In this document: piece by piece, positions 37,373 through 48,400 of the stretch
Numbering within the stretch: the stretch's first letter is position 1
How the letters are laid out: each line of letters opens with the position of its first letter
Assembly: GCA_030549495.1 (NCBI GenBank)
Contig: JAUIRK010000141.1
Span: forward strand, 1-64,000
DNA: 64,000 nt
Direction: 5' to 3'
From: Nectonema munidae
Lineage: Eukaryota; Nematomorpha; Nectonematoida; Nectonematidae
Program-made: the position numbers and the translations under genes
Notes under the pieces: model-generated
The model's input: only the letters and a program-made list of their open reading frames with translations
Told to the model about the DNA's origin: nothing
Database searches by the model: none

Positions 37373-38303
37373 TTATTTTAAGCATTTATTTAATATTATT
37401 TTTAATTTCAAGTTCTTATTTGTAAATAAAGAACATATTTGTGTATATTTGGGTGTATTTGGGTAAAAAGTCCTACCGAGAATCCGTATTGAATTACTGG
37501 GAGGATTAAGGATGTATATGTATTTGGTGTGTTTGGGACGGAGGCCCCATTTATAAGAGATAGCGCTTTTAAGTGAAAAAAGGGTGACTGAGAGTTTTTG
37601 ATATATTTTTTTAAAGTGTATTGAAAATTTTAGGTTGGACTGTAGGTTAAGTCCTAGATATTTGATAGTCTTTGGGGCAGGTATAGAAGTAGTGCTATTT
37701 AAATGAAGGGGTAAATATTCTGCGTGTGAAGTGAATGAGGCTGGTTTTGGTGGAGTTAAAGAATATCTTATGTGTGTTTGCTCTTTCTTGTAGCCTTGGT
37801 AGAAATGAAGAGGATTTGGTGAGGTTTTCTTGTTGAGAGTTACTGGTGAAGGTGAATAATATGTCATCTGAAAAATATTGAGTGAAATCTGTGTTGGTGT
37901 AGATTAGATCGAGAAGCGGGTCTATGAGGACTAGCAGAGGATATCGGAAAGATATCCTCCTTGTGGAGTCTAGAGTGTTAACTTATGAATGCAAAGGGAA
38001 GCGCGATGTCGGAAAATGAGACAGCGGTTTGAAAGGTATGAGCTTATAAATTTGATGATGTAAGGAAGAAATGATTTGTGGGCAAGGTTTGTGATGATGG
38101 CAAGATGCCAGGCTGAGTTGAGATTGTAGAAGAAATTTTCTGAGTAGAAAGGGAAGAGTCAAGGTAGGTGGTTAGACAAGATAGTGCTGTTTCCGTATTT
38201 TTGTTAGGAAGGTATGCAAATTGCGTGACGGATAAGGTTGCGGGATAGGATGTAGTGGCTGAGACGTTTGCGAATGATTTTTTCGAAAAGTTTGCCTAAT
38301 TTT
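37373..38303 (-). pseudogene. LINE reverse-transcriptase fragment
   Basis: Minus-strand frames give, in order, GKLFEKIIRKRLSHYIL (from about 38300), a region like the ..PQG..LSPLLF.. block, YFSDDILFT near 37860 (the F.DD polymerase motif), and IKYLGLNLQSNLKFSIHF, then AISYKWGLRPKHTKYIY (37530-37690), matching the thumb region of non-LTR reverse transcriptases of the Jockey/I/CR1 type. Part is one open frame of 164 codons (37373-37867); the upstream part needs frame changes. No endonuclease or RNase H is present. It is a broken, 5-prime truncated LINE copy. Confidence 0.72.
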
Positions 38304-38851
38304 TTTTTTCAACTAAAAAAGACTCTATTTAAAAAATAAAAGAATACTTTTAAATGTTAACTTTTGTCATTTTAGTAACTTAATCAATATTTTTAAAAAT
38401 AAGATACCAAACTTTAATTAAAGAGAAAAGTATTATTACACTTTAGATTTTAAGTGGCAAAAAAAAATTTTTTTTTAAAAGTTGACTACTTTAGCATTAA
38501 TAACTATATTATATATAAAATATAAAATAGTTTAAATATAAAAGTCTTAATAAAAGTTTGAAAATTTTTTCTTCTAATTTCGAATGTGACGTGAAATTTG
38601 TCTGAACCAAGTGATGTTATTTATGGAAATTCTTGTCTAATTTTTTTCACCGTCTTGAACAAGTCAAGTTCTCTTTTTGGAATGTTTAATCTATATTATG
38701 TTTAAGGAGTATATAAATAATAAATGCAAACTTGTTCGATTAACAAAATTTTAATCGTTTTCACTCTCTGTGCACTTTGAAAAAAACGAATTTTTTAAAT
38801 AATCATACATTGGCTAAACTTTAGTATTATTTGTCAAATCTTAGGGCATAA
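38304..38851. other. gene-free A+T-rich stretch
   Basis: Homopolymer-rich spacer between the LINE fragment and the piggyBac element. No coding or repeat structure found. Confidence 0.5.
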
Positions 38852-38870
38852 TTAACCCTCGCACTACGGA
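38852..38870 (+). repeat. piggyBac left end: TTAA plus 15-bp TIR
   Basis: TTAA followed by CCCTCGCACTACGGA. The 15 bases match the right end perfectly in inverted orientation. Confidence 0.95.
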
Positions 38871-39101
38871 CTCTATGTATTTTTTCCGCAAAAGTATTTA
38901 CAAGATTATTATCGGAAAACTTTCAATGGGAAAGTTCAATAAAAATAGTATCTAAACTTATAAAAAATGCTTCTTAAGGCACTGGAAAGAAAAAAATTTA
39001 ACATTACCTAAAAAGCTCTGCGAATTTTCATTTTTTCTCATTTTTGTACCTTGAAAAATAAATTATTTATAAATGGCGTTAAACTTAAAATGGCAAAAAA
39101 A

Positions 39102-39107
39102 TTTATT
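39102..39107 (-). terminator. poly(A) signal of the piggyBac gene
   Basis: AATAAA on the minus strand about 15 bp past the transposase stop codon, the expected place for a compact transposon transcript end. Confidence 0.55.
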
Positions 39108-39122
39108 ATAAGAAATCAAAGT

Positions 39123-40845
39123 TTATACACAATTAGGGCAAGCAGTTTTAGAATGAATCTTACAAACAAAATTCGAGCACATGGAACATTTTTTTGTTGT
39201 TTTGTTTTTTTTAGAAAGACAAACAGAGCAGACACCTTTTTTGGAAGTTGTTTGTTCTTCTGTCGCAGCTTTCGAAAAACCATAAACAGACAGTAGGTAC
39301 TTAACTTGGATTGGCAATTCAGAAATGTTGGATCTTACCTTCATACACTCTTCTGCCAAAAGAAAAGACAGCTTCTTTAAAAAAACTTTACGTCCACTTT
39401 GCTTCGAACTCGGGAACGATTGAGGAGAGTTGTATCTTGCAACAACCCATGTGTTCAAAGCAACTATGTCCAAGTAGTTGCAAAAAGTAGCTAGAGTCCA
39501 TCTTCTACATGGCTTCTTTGATCGATAGCTTCTGATCATTTTATTGCCGACATCAACTCCCGATTTGTATTTGTTGTAGCAGAGCAAACTTTGTGGTTTT
39601 GAGTGCTCGCCATATGTTGTTATGTTTTTGTGTTGAGATGACAAGAGGTACACGACTTTGAAGTTATTGCGAGCATGTTTTCTTGGTATGTACGCAGAAA
39701 GTGAAGCATATTCAGAATGAATAACACGACTTTCACATTCCGCGAGGCGAAGTCCTTTCAAGTGGTTAGGCTTAAAAATCGTAGGAACAAATCGTCTGTT
39801 CCCATTGACAGTGCCACAAAGGGATATATCTCTATCGTGGCACCAGACAGCCAGCTCATGACTGGTAAAAAACCTGTCAGTAAAAACGCCACAACCAGAT
39901 GGAATCTTTGAGTCTTGTATAAGTCTTTTTGAAATATTCAAGGCTGAAAAATGTGAATTTCCCATACCAGGTATATAGAGTTCGGGCATCATATAAAAAA
40001 AATATTCTGCATCATTTATATGATAACATTTTAGACCGTAGTGCCCAGGTTTCTTAGGATCATATATTTTCAACCTGCACTTTCCTTTGAAGCTGATAAG
40101 TTGCTCATATATTGTTACATGTGAATGAGGAGTCCAGTACTTTGAGAAAACATTGCGGAAGTGATCATGTACTTTCCTGATCGGACTCAATTTATCTCCA
40201 ACATCTCTTTGTGTTTTGTCATCAAAAGTGATGAAAAGATGAATGAGTGTAAACATGTCCCTTCCCAAGCTGGCTCTTAGAAATGGAATTCCAAAATTAG
40301 AAAACAAATCACAAATGGCAACTTTCTGGTCTCCACTTTGGCCAATATAAAGTAAGCTAGCAAAGTACGAGAGATGATGAATTTCAAAATTCTTATAACT
40401 ATGAGCCAATCCTCGATGTTTAGGGTTTTCAGATCTGAAAAAATAGTTTCGATATTTAAAATAAAGAATATATAAGCAAAACTTACTCGAAGTTGGTTTT
40501 TAGTTTTTCAGCTGTCATTTCATAGATATATGAAATCAAATTCACATCAAAAAAAAATTTGAATATGAATAGAATGTCGTCAGTGTCTTTCATAGACCCT
40601 TTAGGTCCTGGGGGATTACTAATTGCGTTTCTGATATTGATTCTTTGGGGACGACCTTCAAGAGCAGATATGGGTCTCCAACGATAAATAGTTTGGTCAG
40701 GAGCTAACAAATCATCTTCAATTACAAGAGATGATGAAGAAGAAGAATGAGATGATAGGGATGAGTAGGAGGAGGAAGTAAACGAATAAGATGTTTGTTC
40801 TTCTCCGCTTTCAGAACTACTTTCTATGGAAAAGTCAGAGCTCAT
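39123..40845 (-). CDS. piggyBac transposase, two exons, catalytic Asp1 replaced by Tyr
   Basis: Exon 1 (40845-40487) and exon 2 (40434-39123) join across a 52-bp GT-AG intron to give 556 residues, the normal family size. Residues 1-50 are Ser/Glu-rich. The DDE core follows: VTIYEQLISFKGKCR at about 227-241, GVFTDRFFTSHELA at 303-316, and YKSGVDVGNKM at 409-419. The piggyBac triad should be Asp-Asp-Asp. Here the second (Asp306) and third (Asp414) are present, but the first is Tyr229, codon TAT at 40109-40107 where family members have TIDEQL. The C-terminal Cys-rich domain (C522..C525, CSMC, CPNC) is complete. The frame is otherwise open, so the protein may be a catalytically dead, DNA-binding transposase. 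Confidence 0.93.
40435..40486 (-). other. 52-bp intron in the piggyBac transposase gene
   Basis: The donor is GA|GTAAGT and the acceptor CTATTTTTTCAG|A. Splicing joins KLKTNFE to SENPKHRGLAHSYKNF, giving the continuous piggyBac N-domain pattern. Without splicing, the conserved region is separated from the only good start codon (40845). Confidence 0.9.
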
Positions 40846-41883
40846 GATTTTATATCAAAAGGATTTCGCAAAGATCTTCAAGCCGAAACGTTCTTTGAGT
40901 ATAAGCTGGGTTTATGTAACAAAATCAATTTGGAAAACAGTAATCAGCGAACGATAGAGTCTCAAGAAAGATGCAATGAAGAGAGGAGTATATTTATCAA
41001 ATCAAGTTCACAATGGAAACGCAAAAACTAGAATACTTTCAACGAGAGAAAAAATAATAAATAAATTATAAACGCATCACATGTGCTTTGATAAATCAAT
41101 ATCATTACTTCTACAATACAATTATGCATGAAGCCACATGCCGCCTGGCTATTGAACGCTGAACTAAGCGTATAGATAGGAAATACAATTGACGAACAAT
41201 GTGTCATTGAGATTATATTATATCATAAATGAGCTGATGAGTTATTGAATGAATTTTGTGGCACTGTTATGCTTTTATTTACGTTATTACTATACATCTA
41301 ATACATGATCACAATAATGATCTATGGCAGAGTTCAAAATATGTGGTAAGTAAAAGAAAATAAAGGAACGATTGGTTCACCATTGTTTTCATTTTATCAC
41401 TACCATTACATGCGTGATGAGAAGTGATGAAGCAGTTTCCACTATCAAAGTTTCAGCAGTTTGTTATTACTTTTATTTCTCTCATGAATTTTAGATCTCC
41501 TGCTAATCATTGATACAAAATGCCGGTAAACGGAGAAGAGTTGGCAAAGGAGAAGAATTGGCAACCTATACGCACTGCTACTATGAGTAGCAAAAGGCGG
41601 CAACATCAAACATTTGTAAAACTGGCGAACTTCTCTTTTGCCAATGCTTTTCTTAGAACCGAAATGCCAATATCCTTTGAGTAAATACATTACAATTGCA
41701 AAATGAAAAACACGTAGAAATGTAATATTATTGAATATCTGATATGAAAAAGTTTTATTTATTACTAACAAATTTTATCAACATCATAGATAGTGGTAGT
41801 AAGACATAGAAGCACTAGCGATGCAATCACAGTATGATTCTACGTACACTAAGTGTATCGAGAAATAACCTAGAGAAAAATGA
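40846..41883. other. long 5-prime region of the piggyBac element
   Basis: About 1 kb between the transposase start and the tRNA-like repeats. No open frame shows similarity to a known protein. It probably holds the promoter and 5-prime leader, but no definite TATA or initiator can be singled out in such A+T-rich DNA. Confidence 0.4.
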
Positions 41884-41991
41884 TGTGCCTCAACATGGAT
41901 TTGAACCACGATCTCTGTATGTGCCTCAACATGGATTTGAACCACGATCTCTGTATGTGCCTCAACATGGATTTGAACCACGATCTCTGTA
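41884..41991 (-). repeat. three perfect 36-bp repeats carrying a tRNA T-arm / Pol III B box
   Basis: Units lie at 41884-41919, 41920-41955 and 41956-41991. Read on the minus strand, each holds GGTTCAAATCC, a match to the RNA polymerase III B box (GGTTCRANNCC). It sits in a foldable T-arm (CGTGG / CCATG) followed by TTGAGGCA, like a tRNA acceptor strand. Minus-strand sequence upstream of the outermost unit (AACAGCTAACACACTGT) resembles a Val-type anticodon arm but does not complete a cloverleaf. This looks like a tRNA gene or tRNA-derived SINE 3-prime half, triplicated inside the piggyBac. Confidence 0.7.
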
Positions 41992-42508
41992 TATCGCGTA
42001 CAGTGTGTTAGCTGTTCATCGAGAACATTTGTTTCTCTAGATTATTCCTATATGAAATCAACTCATGCTATCTTCACCATTTTACATACGAGATGTATAA
42101 TGTATATAAGTAGTAAAGTACGTTCGTGTAGGGTAGTACGATGGTGTGTGCTTATGAGTCTCAGTTGAGATTACCAAGGCAGTAGTAGTAAGACATTTAG
42201 TGCTAGTGATTATTTATCAACATCAATTTGGTTCTTAGTTGTAAAGTTTGCTTTGATCAAAAAAAGAATTGTAGATGGCGTTAATATCAATATTACTTTT
42301 TTCTCAAGTTTCATTATCAAGTAGAAAAAATTGTTGAATTATTCTGCTCAAAGAAGCATTCCTTAGGAATGTATAAAAATAGATACTACGTTTCTCAGTA
42401 ATTTTGTTTTCTCAATAATTATAGAAGGTATTTTTTTAGCAAATTTTATTCATATATGATTGGCGGAAAAAATGTCCCTAGTCCGTATACAGAGTAAGTA
42501 CAAAATGA

Positions 42509-42527
42509 TCCGTAGTGCGAGGGTTAA
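42509..42527 (-). repeat. piggyBac right end: 15-bp TIR plus TTAA
   Basis: TCCGTAGTGCGAGGG followed by TTAA, the exact inverted counterpart of the left end. Confidence 0.95.
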
Positions 42528-43959
42528 TGCCGGTAAAATATTATGACGTAAAGAAATCTAGGTAATAAATTTTTAAATGTACTCTGGAAAATATTTCAAA
42601 TGTTTAGCCCCTAAGTTAAAGTCCAGATTATTTAAATATTTCCCCTCAAAAAATTAGGAGGAAAATTTCAGAATTGTAAACTTAGGATATTTTTGAGATT
42701 CATAGAAATTTTGAAGATGAAAAGATTTATAAATGTGAATACTTGTGATTTAACACTCTTAAAGGATAATTCTTAAGATTAACATTCTTTAAGGATATAA
42801 CCATTGTGATATTTTTTTATTTTTTAACGTCCTAAAAGTATATTTAAATTTGAAAAAATGAAATGTAAGTATATTCTCTAACCTAACCAAACGACGAATA
42901 ATAAATTTTTAGAGTTCTAAGGAAGGACTAAATTACTTAGTGTTGATTAGTAAATTAATTATTGAGATTTAAATTATTCGACTCAAACTTTTCTTAAATT
43001 TATGCATTATTATTAATGTTTTTGTTAGTTAATTAATTAGCTAGTAAGGTAATTGGAGTAAAAAACTTTAAAGAAAATCCGATCTAATTTTATTTTTGAG
43101 TTTGAAAAACTCATCTCTTCCTGTTTTGATATCTTCCAAAACCGCAAGCGTTGAATAAGGAGACATGCAAAAACCCCTCATCATTTTTTTCAGTATAGCT
43201 AATTACATCATAAAATATTAACCTACTAAACATTATAGTTTGAATATAAGACATCTTTTGTTCTATATTTCATTTAATATATATAAACGGGCGACAATGT
43301 TATTTTCAAACTTATTAATAATAAAGTTTGTTCTCTGTTTGATTTGATATAATAAAAATAGGGAAACAACTGGGTAAATTCCTTGTATTTTGAAGAAGGA
43401 AGAAAAAAAGAAATTTTTAATGATCTCTATGTTTATAATATTATAACGAAATATTTGAGCAATTAAATTTACACCATCAAGTTTAACTAAAAATATAATT
43501 ACACTATTTTCTAAAATATCTAAAGTTTAGTAGAGTAATCAACTTTGTTACATAAATTTAACTAACAATAAATCATCTCAAATATAGATTTCTAATGTTC
43601 TCTAATTTATAAAATATATTTAAAAAAATTGTAAATTTCGATTTAAAAGTTCAAACTCATCTGCCACTTTTTTTGATATCTTCCAAAATGTTAAAAGCCT
43701 GAACATGGGAGACAAAAGCTCATAATTTTCTTCCAAAACCTCAAAAGGATGAAGACGTGCCACAATCCTTCTTAATTTTAAGTTTGGTTGAGTTAGAACG
43801 GTGGACTTATAACAGAATCAAAATTGAATACGAAATATCAGTTAAAAGATGGCGCTTTTAATGATTTACAAGCATATAACTTTTTTCTTTCCTCAAAATC
43901 ATTATGAAATGTAAAAAAATTATCCTTTCCTCAAAATTACGCAAATGCTTCACATGTCA
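42528..43959. other. gene-free stretch with a weak spaced direct repeat
   Basis: No gene. The block TTTTGATATCTTCCAAAA followed by a GGAGACA-type motif occurs at about 43120-43170 and again at 43665-43715. The flanks resemble each other loosely, so an old duplication about 540 bp apart is likely. Confidence 0.45.
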
Positions 43960-45010
43960 GTTGAAAACTAGAAGATAAAATGGCAAAAGTAAGACCAATA
44001 TATCAGGTTTTGAATGATAGGTTTAGACAAAGTGGAATTTTTCACAATCAAATTAGTATTGATAAATCAATTTTATCATATTTTGGACCCCATAGTTGTA
44101 AATAATTCGTAAAAGAGGAACCTATTCGTTTTGGGTACAAACGATGGTGTATGTGTTCTTATACGGGATATCTCTATTCAATTGAATTGTAGGAAAGATA
44201 GCAAAGAATCCCAGCAAGGTCGTTTAGGTTCCAGAATAGTGAACATTTTATTTTTTGCTATAACAAATGCATGCGACTACGAGTTCTATTTTGACAATTA
44301 TTTTTCTTCATATAAACTTTTAGAAGAATTGAGTGACAAAAATATTAGAGCTATAGGCACAGTTCGTAAAAATCGTATGAATAAATGTCTTTTACTCAAT
44401 GAAAAAGATATGAAGAAAATGGCTAGAGGTTCGTACGATTATAGAGATCCAATGGTAACTTTTTTTCCTGCGTTGGAGAGACAATCCTTGGGTTACGTTA
44501 GGTTCTACTTTTTATTCATTGTACTCAATCTATAGTGTAATGAGATACTCAAAGGAAGCTAGAAAAAGGATGAAAGTTGATTGCCCCAAATCATCAAAAA
44601 GTATAACTCTGCAATGGGGGTGTAAACATATTTGACAAAATGCTTTCCGCATACAGACCAAAGCGAAAAAATAGTGGTGGCGTTTGGCAGTAAACGCTAT
44701 AAATGTTGCAGTAGTAGTCGCTTGAAAACTTTACAAAGAAGTGCATAAAGGGGAGATTACTTCGAATATTAATTTTTGAAGAGTGGCTTTGAATCTCCTT
44801 CAATTGAAAGGTATAAAGTTGAAAAGAAATCCTGGTCCAGCCTCACATTACTCATTAGAGTCTAGAAATGTTAATGTACACTACCTTATTGCTGTTTCTA
44901 GAGAAGATTCAAAGAAAATGTGTAGTCTGTAGAAAAATACTTTGCTTCGTTGTTTTCTTGCAAAAAGAATATTTATCGAGATTGTTTTCCTTTTTACCAT
45001 GTAGGTTTCT
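43960..45010 (+). pseudogene. piggyBac (PGBD3-like) transposase relic 2
   Basis: Ordered matches run across the region: MAKVRPIYQVLNDRFRQ and SIDKSILSYFGPHS (first Asp kept) near 43981-44100, EPIRFGYKRW, then YFDNYFSSYKLLEEL and GTVRKNRMNKC (44290-44395), NIFDKMLSAYRPKRK near 44630 (third Asp block), and a CKKNIYRDCFPFYH Cys-rich tail near 44965. Several frame changes and stops interrupt it, beginning with a TAA shortly after the first Asp. The best surviving frame is 44131-44535. It lies just beyond the 3-prime end of the TMEM209 gene, convergent with it. The intact piggyBac at 38.9 kb belongs to a different lineage. Confidence 0.78.
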
Positions 45011-45355
45011 AACGTTATTTTATATTTCTTGATTTAATAAAATGATTTTTTTATACAACTTTTACACTTTATTCAGCTAATGGTCCACTTCTGTACCCTC
45101 CTTTTTTTTTAGGTAAAATTTTTTTTCAATTTTTTATCCGAAAAGCAAATATTTGATATCAAATATAAAAAATTTTACATGCTTGAATTTTTTATGTAAA
45201 TAATATTGAAGTTGGCAAAGAAACGGCCTGCGAAAGTTATGAAGTTTCAACTGTAAAAATGGTGAAAGAGAATATGACCACAGGATTCTCGTCTTATTAA
45301 TTTTATTAAAATCAGGTTAAGCTTAAAATATAAAGAATGCAGAGATAATACAGAA
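45011..45355. other. gene-free stretch between relic 2 and TMEM209
   Basis: A+T-rich spacer. No coding or repeat signal apart from the TMEM209 poly(A) signal just beyond its right end. Confidence 0.5.
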
Positions 45356-45361
45356 TTTATT
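45356..45361 (-). terminator. poly(A) signal of the TMEM209-like gene
   Basis: AATAAA on the minus strand, about 50 bp downstream of the stop codon at 45412-45414. Confidence 0.6.
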
Positions 45362-45411
45362 TATATAAAAAAATATTTCATGTAGTAGTCTTAAATAGGA
45401 GAATGATTCAA

Positions 45412-48400
45412 CTATGAAGAAAATATATTTATAACAGAATCGGGAAAAATGTTCAGTTTGACACCACCAAGGATACTATTGCACCTTTCTTTTATCATAT
45501 ACAAGAAAATAAGGATAGCTAAATAAGCATTATCTTTTGCTGGCGTCACTTCAAAGCATTGCTTTTCCTCCTTAATAAGGACACTGTAAATTGTGTTTAC
45601 GTTAAACTTTTTCACTATAAAAACTTTAGAACTCTTTAATAGTTCTTCCTCTAAAATTATAAACAGATAAATTAAAAAAAAAGTAGTAGACAAAAGTCGA
45701 TAATATAAAAAGAATATAAATTGAAGAAACACAAATATTTCAACCTTTCTCCAGTGATTTCAAGAGATAACGAGAAGAAAAAGGCTTCAAAGGATATCGA
45801 GCATCGAATGGAAGAAGCGAGTCAAAATAAGTGCAGAAAAGATGCATTATAGACTAAAAATGTTACAAAATAACACATGTATTTATTTTACTTAGAAAAA
45901 AAGTTGAATCCATACCTCATTATATTTATAGGCGTTTTGCCTGAAACTTTTGTGATCACGATGCATCAAATATGGAACGCTTAGCAAACTGGGATAACCG
46001 GGATTGAGGTAGCGACAAAGAGAAGCAATGTTGGGAATGACTAAACACTTCGCTTCCAATTGTCTCTTTAATTCTTGTTCTGATTGAGTTCCAATTTCAG
46101 CGATGCTATTGTTTCTTAAAAAGTAAAACTTGGAAATTGCTTAGTTGCATTTATATGACAAGGAAAGTTTATAACATCTTTAAATATCCAGAATTTTTTA
46201 ATAATCAAAAACAATGAATTTCTTAAAAGAAAAACTAATTAAACTTTTCCTATACCACAGAGTTTGAAAGCTAAATATCAAATGAAAAAAGAGCGATGTA
46301 TAAAAAAGGAAAAGTGATACTTCAGTAATTTGTTTGCGTATGCAACTTCTTTTCGCAATGGAGAGAGTATGGCAGTTTCCATCCAAGACTTGAGATTTTC
46401 AATGTACTCGTAAAATAGGATGGACTTGGTTATGCAGATTTTACGCCAGTCTTCTTCATTGCGACCCGGCTCTACGCTCAGGTTTATAGTGGTATGTTGT
46501 GATGAAATCTTATTTTCATTTTGTGTTGCCACGGGTAGAGCAAGTTTGTACTCAATCTTAGGAAAGCTTGGTATTGCCATTGTTTCTCTTTTCAGTGTGC
46601 GCTTTACGTGACTCCTATCTGTTAAGGAAAGATCTTTTTTGATATTTAATCATAACTAAAAATGACATCTACATTCTACATACAAACATTATCGCTGAGA
46701 GATTTTTTACTCATAGATTTACTAGAACATTCATGCGCAATCTTAGTTTTAACGACATTATTCATATAATTGCTCATAAATGAAACAGCTGATATTTTTT
46801 AATCAACATATAGTATTGATTTAGTTGGTTAGACTTTCTTTTAATATTTCTTGTCATTCTTCTGTCTTTTCATACTTTGTTACACATTGCAATAAGCTTC
46901 AAAGGTATGTGAGAAAATTTTATTCAATATTTTTCAAGTAAATTTTTGATGATATTATTATTTTTGTTTTAATATAATTTTTCTTTATCAATCTCAAAAT
47001 TGATGTTCGGTATAACGACTTTTTAGGATATAATTGATGAACTTAGAGGATGATCATAATTTCAAAATCACTAAACGTTGTTTTGAAACCCCCTCAAGAC
47101 GATGAAAAAACAGACTGTGAATTTGGAAAAGATCAAAATCATCATCTGCCGAATGTCAATACAGAATGAAGAAGTTATAGATTACAAAAAAATAATTGTT
47201 AGCAACATAATTCCATTGAATAAAGGAAAAGACTTTTGGAGTAAGTGTTAAACGAAAAAAAATCCACTCATATCTTAAGCAATTTGACACAAAAAATTGA
47301 GAGCTTGTTCTTAAGGTTCTATCTTTACAATTCTGATATGATGATACAAAATAAAGATAAATACAGAAAGGTTAGAATGTGGTATGATAAGTTACATTCC
47401 AACTCTCTACAATATTCACCTCCGTGCAATACATTTTCTATTGATGAAACAATAAAATGTACCTTGTTTTGGTAGACATTCATACAAGCAGTTTATTCAA
47501 ATAAAAGAAATTAGATTTGCCGTTAAAACATCGTGCCTAACACTAGAAAAGGGAAATTGCCTTTCTATGGAACGCTATTTTAGTAGAGCACAAAAAGAAA
47601 AATCCGATTTTGATTTTGGTCTCTGGTAACGTAGGCAACTATTTTACGCAAATAATTTTTTATAGATACAAAGAAATTCTTCCGTTATCCATAACAGTCG
47701 AAGACTATTTTTATCCATGCATCATTTTGAATGTTTCAAAGTTAAATATGAAAAATATTTTGTACTGGAACTGTGAGATCCAACAGAGTCGCAGATATAA
47801 TCTATGCAATGAAAAGTACATCAAAAAAGAAAACTCTCAATTTTTGAAGGCTCAAAAATCTCTGTTGTTGCTTGGAATGATAAGAAACGCATATATGTTA
47901 GTTATATTAATTTCGGCTCCAGCGGTTCTAAAGTTACTAGATTCTAGACGAGAAAAAGAGAGTTGAAGTTTTGTGTCGGTAAAATGTAAAGTTTTATAAT
48001 GATACGATGGCTGGCGTGGAATTGTTACAGGCTACCATTTTCTTTTTTCATCTAAGTGATGTGTCTATAGTGAATTCTTGGGTTTTCAATATAATTGTTT
48101 TAGAGAATCTTTGAGTAGTTTCAGAACATCTCAGACCAAAAGTCTTTTATATAAAGACACTAAAGAGCACCAAAAAACTTTTCTTGCAAAAAAACAGATT
48201 GGATCACATTATTGAATATCATCGAAAAGAAAGAAGATGAAAAAATTGTAATAAAAATGCCAATTTCCAGTGTTTGAAGTGCCAAGTTTTTCTCTATCTA
48301 AAGCTTTCAAAGAGTATCATTTTACTTGATCACTTATAAAATACGATTAATTTCTAAATTTTATTTTATTTTCTGTTTTCAATAAAATTTTTGATACAAA

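Larger units (their letters stand above)
38856..42523 (-). mobile_element. structurally complete piggyBac transposon, 3668 bp
   Basis: Both ends carry the perfect 15-bp inverted repeat CCCTCGCACTACGGA (38856-38870; reverse complement at 42509-42523). TTAA lies directly outside on each side (38852-38855 and 42524-42527), the hallmark piggyBac target site. A second, asymmetrically spaced inverted motif, ATTTTTTCCGC, is found inside both ends (near 38879 and 42460), as expected for piggyBac subterminal repeats. The element encodes one two-exon transposase on the minus strand and has a long 1.7-kb 5-prime region. Identical ends suggest a fairly recent insertion. Confidence 0.95.

Noticed and set aside
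41884-41991. A complete tRNA gene
   Set aside because: The T-arm and acceptor 3-prime strand are present, but no matching 5-prime acceptor strand or D-arm could be found in the adjoining minus-strand sequence.
44594-44803. 69-codon minus frame
   Set aside because: It is the shadow of the + strand piggyBac relic, whose third catalytic block lies in the same bases.
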